Of a stretch of DNA of 64,000 nt, positions 63,054 to 64,000 are shown piece after piece. The translations under genes and the position numbers were made by a program. How positions within the stretch are numbered: the first letter of the stretch is position 1; each line of letters opens with the position of its first letter. Origin of the DNA: an uncultured Bacteroidia bacterium (GTDB lineage Bacteria > Bacteroidota > Bacteroidia > Bacteroidales > UBA932); NCBI GenBank assembly GCA_902768985.1, contig CACXNA010000007.1:1-64000 (forward strand), read 5' to 3'. The notes beneath the pieces were generated by a model. It did no database searches and was not told the origin of the DNA. It saw nothing but the letters and a program-made list of their open reading frames with translations.

Positions 63054-64000
63054 TAATCCAGCAACCATTTTCGCCAGAAGATCGCCTCCGCGGCCGCATC
63101 ATGCTCATGCTGCTTGCCGCGGTACCCGTGCATCCCGTCGGGATAGATCCGCGTCTCGAACTGGTAGCCGGCCTGCTGCAGCGCGTCGATCAGCTGCAGC
63201 GTATTCTGGAAATGGACATTGTCGTCGCCCGTGCCGTGCGTCAGGCACAGCGCATTAGGCAGCGGCTTCAACCCATCACCCGCAAAGACGGAAGGCACCC
63301 AAGTGAGAACCGACGCCTCGGCGTACCCGTCGGGATTAGCCTGCGGCGTGTCCATGAAACGCTCCGTATAATGCGTGTCATAAAGGTGCCAGTCATACAC
63401 CCCGCCCCCGGCGATGCCGCAGCGGAAATACTGCGGATAGCGCAGCACCAGCATCGCGGTGGTCGTGCCGCCGAAGGAAAAGCCCTTCACGCCGATGCGC
63501 GAGCCGTCCACGTACGGCAGCGCCTGCAGCCACTTCGCCCAGGCGATGTAGTCCTGCAGCTCGATCACCGTCATCCGGCGGAACGCCTGGTCCATGCCCC
63601 GGCGCCCGTTCTCCCCCGATGAACGGGGATCCACCACAATATAGATGACGCCGTTCTCGTAGCACCAGGCGTCGGAAGCGTCGCGGTCCTGCCAGTTGTC
63701 GCGCACGTAGGGCGTGCCCGGCCCGCCGTAGAGCTGCATCTGAACGGGATACTTCTTCGAAGCATCGAAACCCGCCGGCAGCGACATCAGTCCGTATAAA
63801 TCAAACCCATCGTTGGAAATCTTGACAATCTGCGGATCCGGATGCGTGTCGGGCGCCTCCACCAGCGTCGAATCGATCTTCATCGTATATTTGTCCGTCC
63901 GCCCCGAAACGGCCCCCCAGGGCATCCGGGCGGTGGAAGCAGCCGCCTGGAACGTCTTCCCGTCCTCGGAAATCTCCACATTGACCACGTTCAGCGCCGG
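63053..64000 (-). CDS. S9 family dipeptidyl peptidase IV-like protein (C-terminal part, partial)
   Basis: The frame is open to the right edge; a GTG at 63988 is internal, not the true start. The ~315 visible residues cover the end of the beta-propeller and the whole catalytic domain: YPVQMQLYGGPGTPYVRDNW, nucleophile in GFSFGG, catalytic Asp in GTGDDNVHFQ, and catalytic His in DGMHGYRG. This is a complete Ser-Asp-His triad. It is probably a periplasmic exopeptidase, a paralog of the S9 enzyme at 39396. Ends at a shared terminator. Confidence 0.9.
   Translation of the reverse strand, partial: PALNVVNVEISEDGKTFQAAASTARMPWGAVSGRTDKYTMKIDSTLVEAPDTHPDPQIVKISNDGFDLYGLMSLPAGFDASKKYPVQMQLYGGPGTPYVRDNWQDRDASDAWCYENGVIYIVVDPRSSGENGRRGMDQAFRRMTVIELQDYIAWAKWLQALPYVDGSRIGVKGFSFGGTTTAMLVLRYPQYFRCGIAGGGVYDWHLYDTHYTERFMDTPQANPDGYAEASVLTWVPSVFAGDGLKPLPNALCLTHGTGDDNVHFQNTLQLIDALQQAGYQFETRIYPDGMHGYRGKQHEHDAAAEAIFWRKWLLD

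Overview
The window looks like a chromosome segment from a GC-rich member of the Bacteroidota, most likely an uncultured Bacteroidales. The evidence is the Bacteroidetes-type promoter (a -7 box TAnnTTTG, sometimes with TTTG about 20 bases upstream) before many genes, the weak Shine-Dalgarno signals, and the gene families: type B L31, archaeal-like GlmM, S9 dipeptidyl peptidases, a 7TM-HD phosphohydrolase and a NamZ/DUF1343 protein.

Positions 1 to about 28,700 are an integrated mobile element. Its right end carries a tyrosine recombinase (27213-28574, minus) followed by a small HTH/excisionase-like gene. The interior holds a second DnaB-type helicase, a phage-type amidase, and two matching clusters of TTGTCCACC repeats that resemble GC-rich DnaA boxes (8396-8455 and 24446-24507). 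The cargo looks like defence or genome conflict: a frameshifted AbiH-like gene, a DEAD/DEAH helicase with a probable DNA-binding N-terminal domain, a coiled-coil UvrD-type helicase, a DUF3825 protein with a WYL regulator that share a promoter/operator, a multi-zinc-ribbon protein divergent from a UvrD helicase, and a six-gene operon (PIF1-TPR helicase, exported TPR-retropepsin, two small proteins, lipoprotein, DnaB). A structured stretch of about 1.5 kb at 24511-26027 has no convincing gene. Right of the integrase are a bidirectional terminator and a truncated oxidoreductase.

Positions 29,200-64,000 are ordinary chromosome: nitroreductase-like protein, two APH-fold kinases, flavodoxin lipoprotein, MsrA, a degenerate PriA, tRNA-Glu(CTC), NamZ-like protein, GlmM, L31, S9 peptidases, M20 dipeptidase, a trigger factor lacking its PPIase domain, PgpH-type phosphodiesterase, an SDR, a frameshifted PLP acyltransferase, GyrB, an outer-membrane barrel with a large TPR lipoprotein-like partner, FtsE, Nth, a phospho-sugar mutase, a THUMP-like methyltransferase and a secreted esterase.

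The most unusual feature is in the intergenic DNA. Two loci 16 kb apart (43739-43868 and 59649-59984) carry arrays of 28-29-nt palindromes at a strict 51-52-nt period. Arms change along the larger array (TCCTC/GAGGA, then TGCGC/GCGCA, then TACAC/GTGTA) while most units remain self-complementary. That is a covariation signature of a conserved hairpin, cruciform or dyad site. A second dispersed family of structured repeats occurs at 35.2-35.7 kb and 44.0-44.3 kb and has entered coding regions in frame (the methyltransferase, with a different REP-like repeat in the PriA-like gene).
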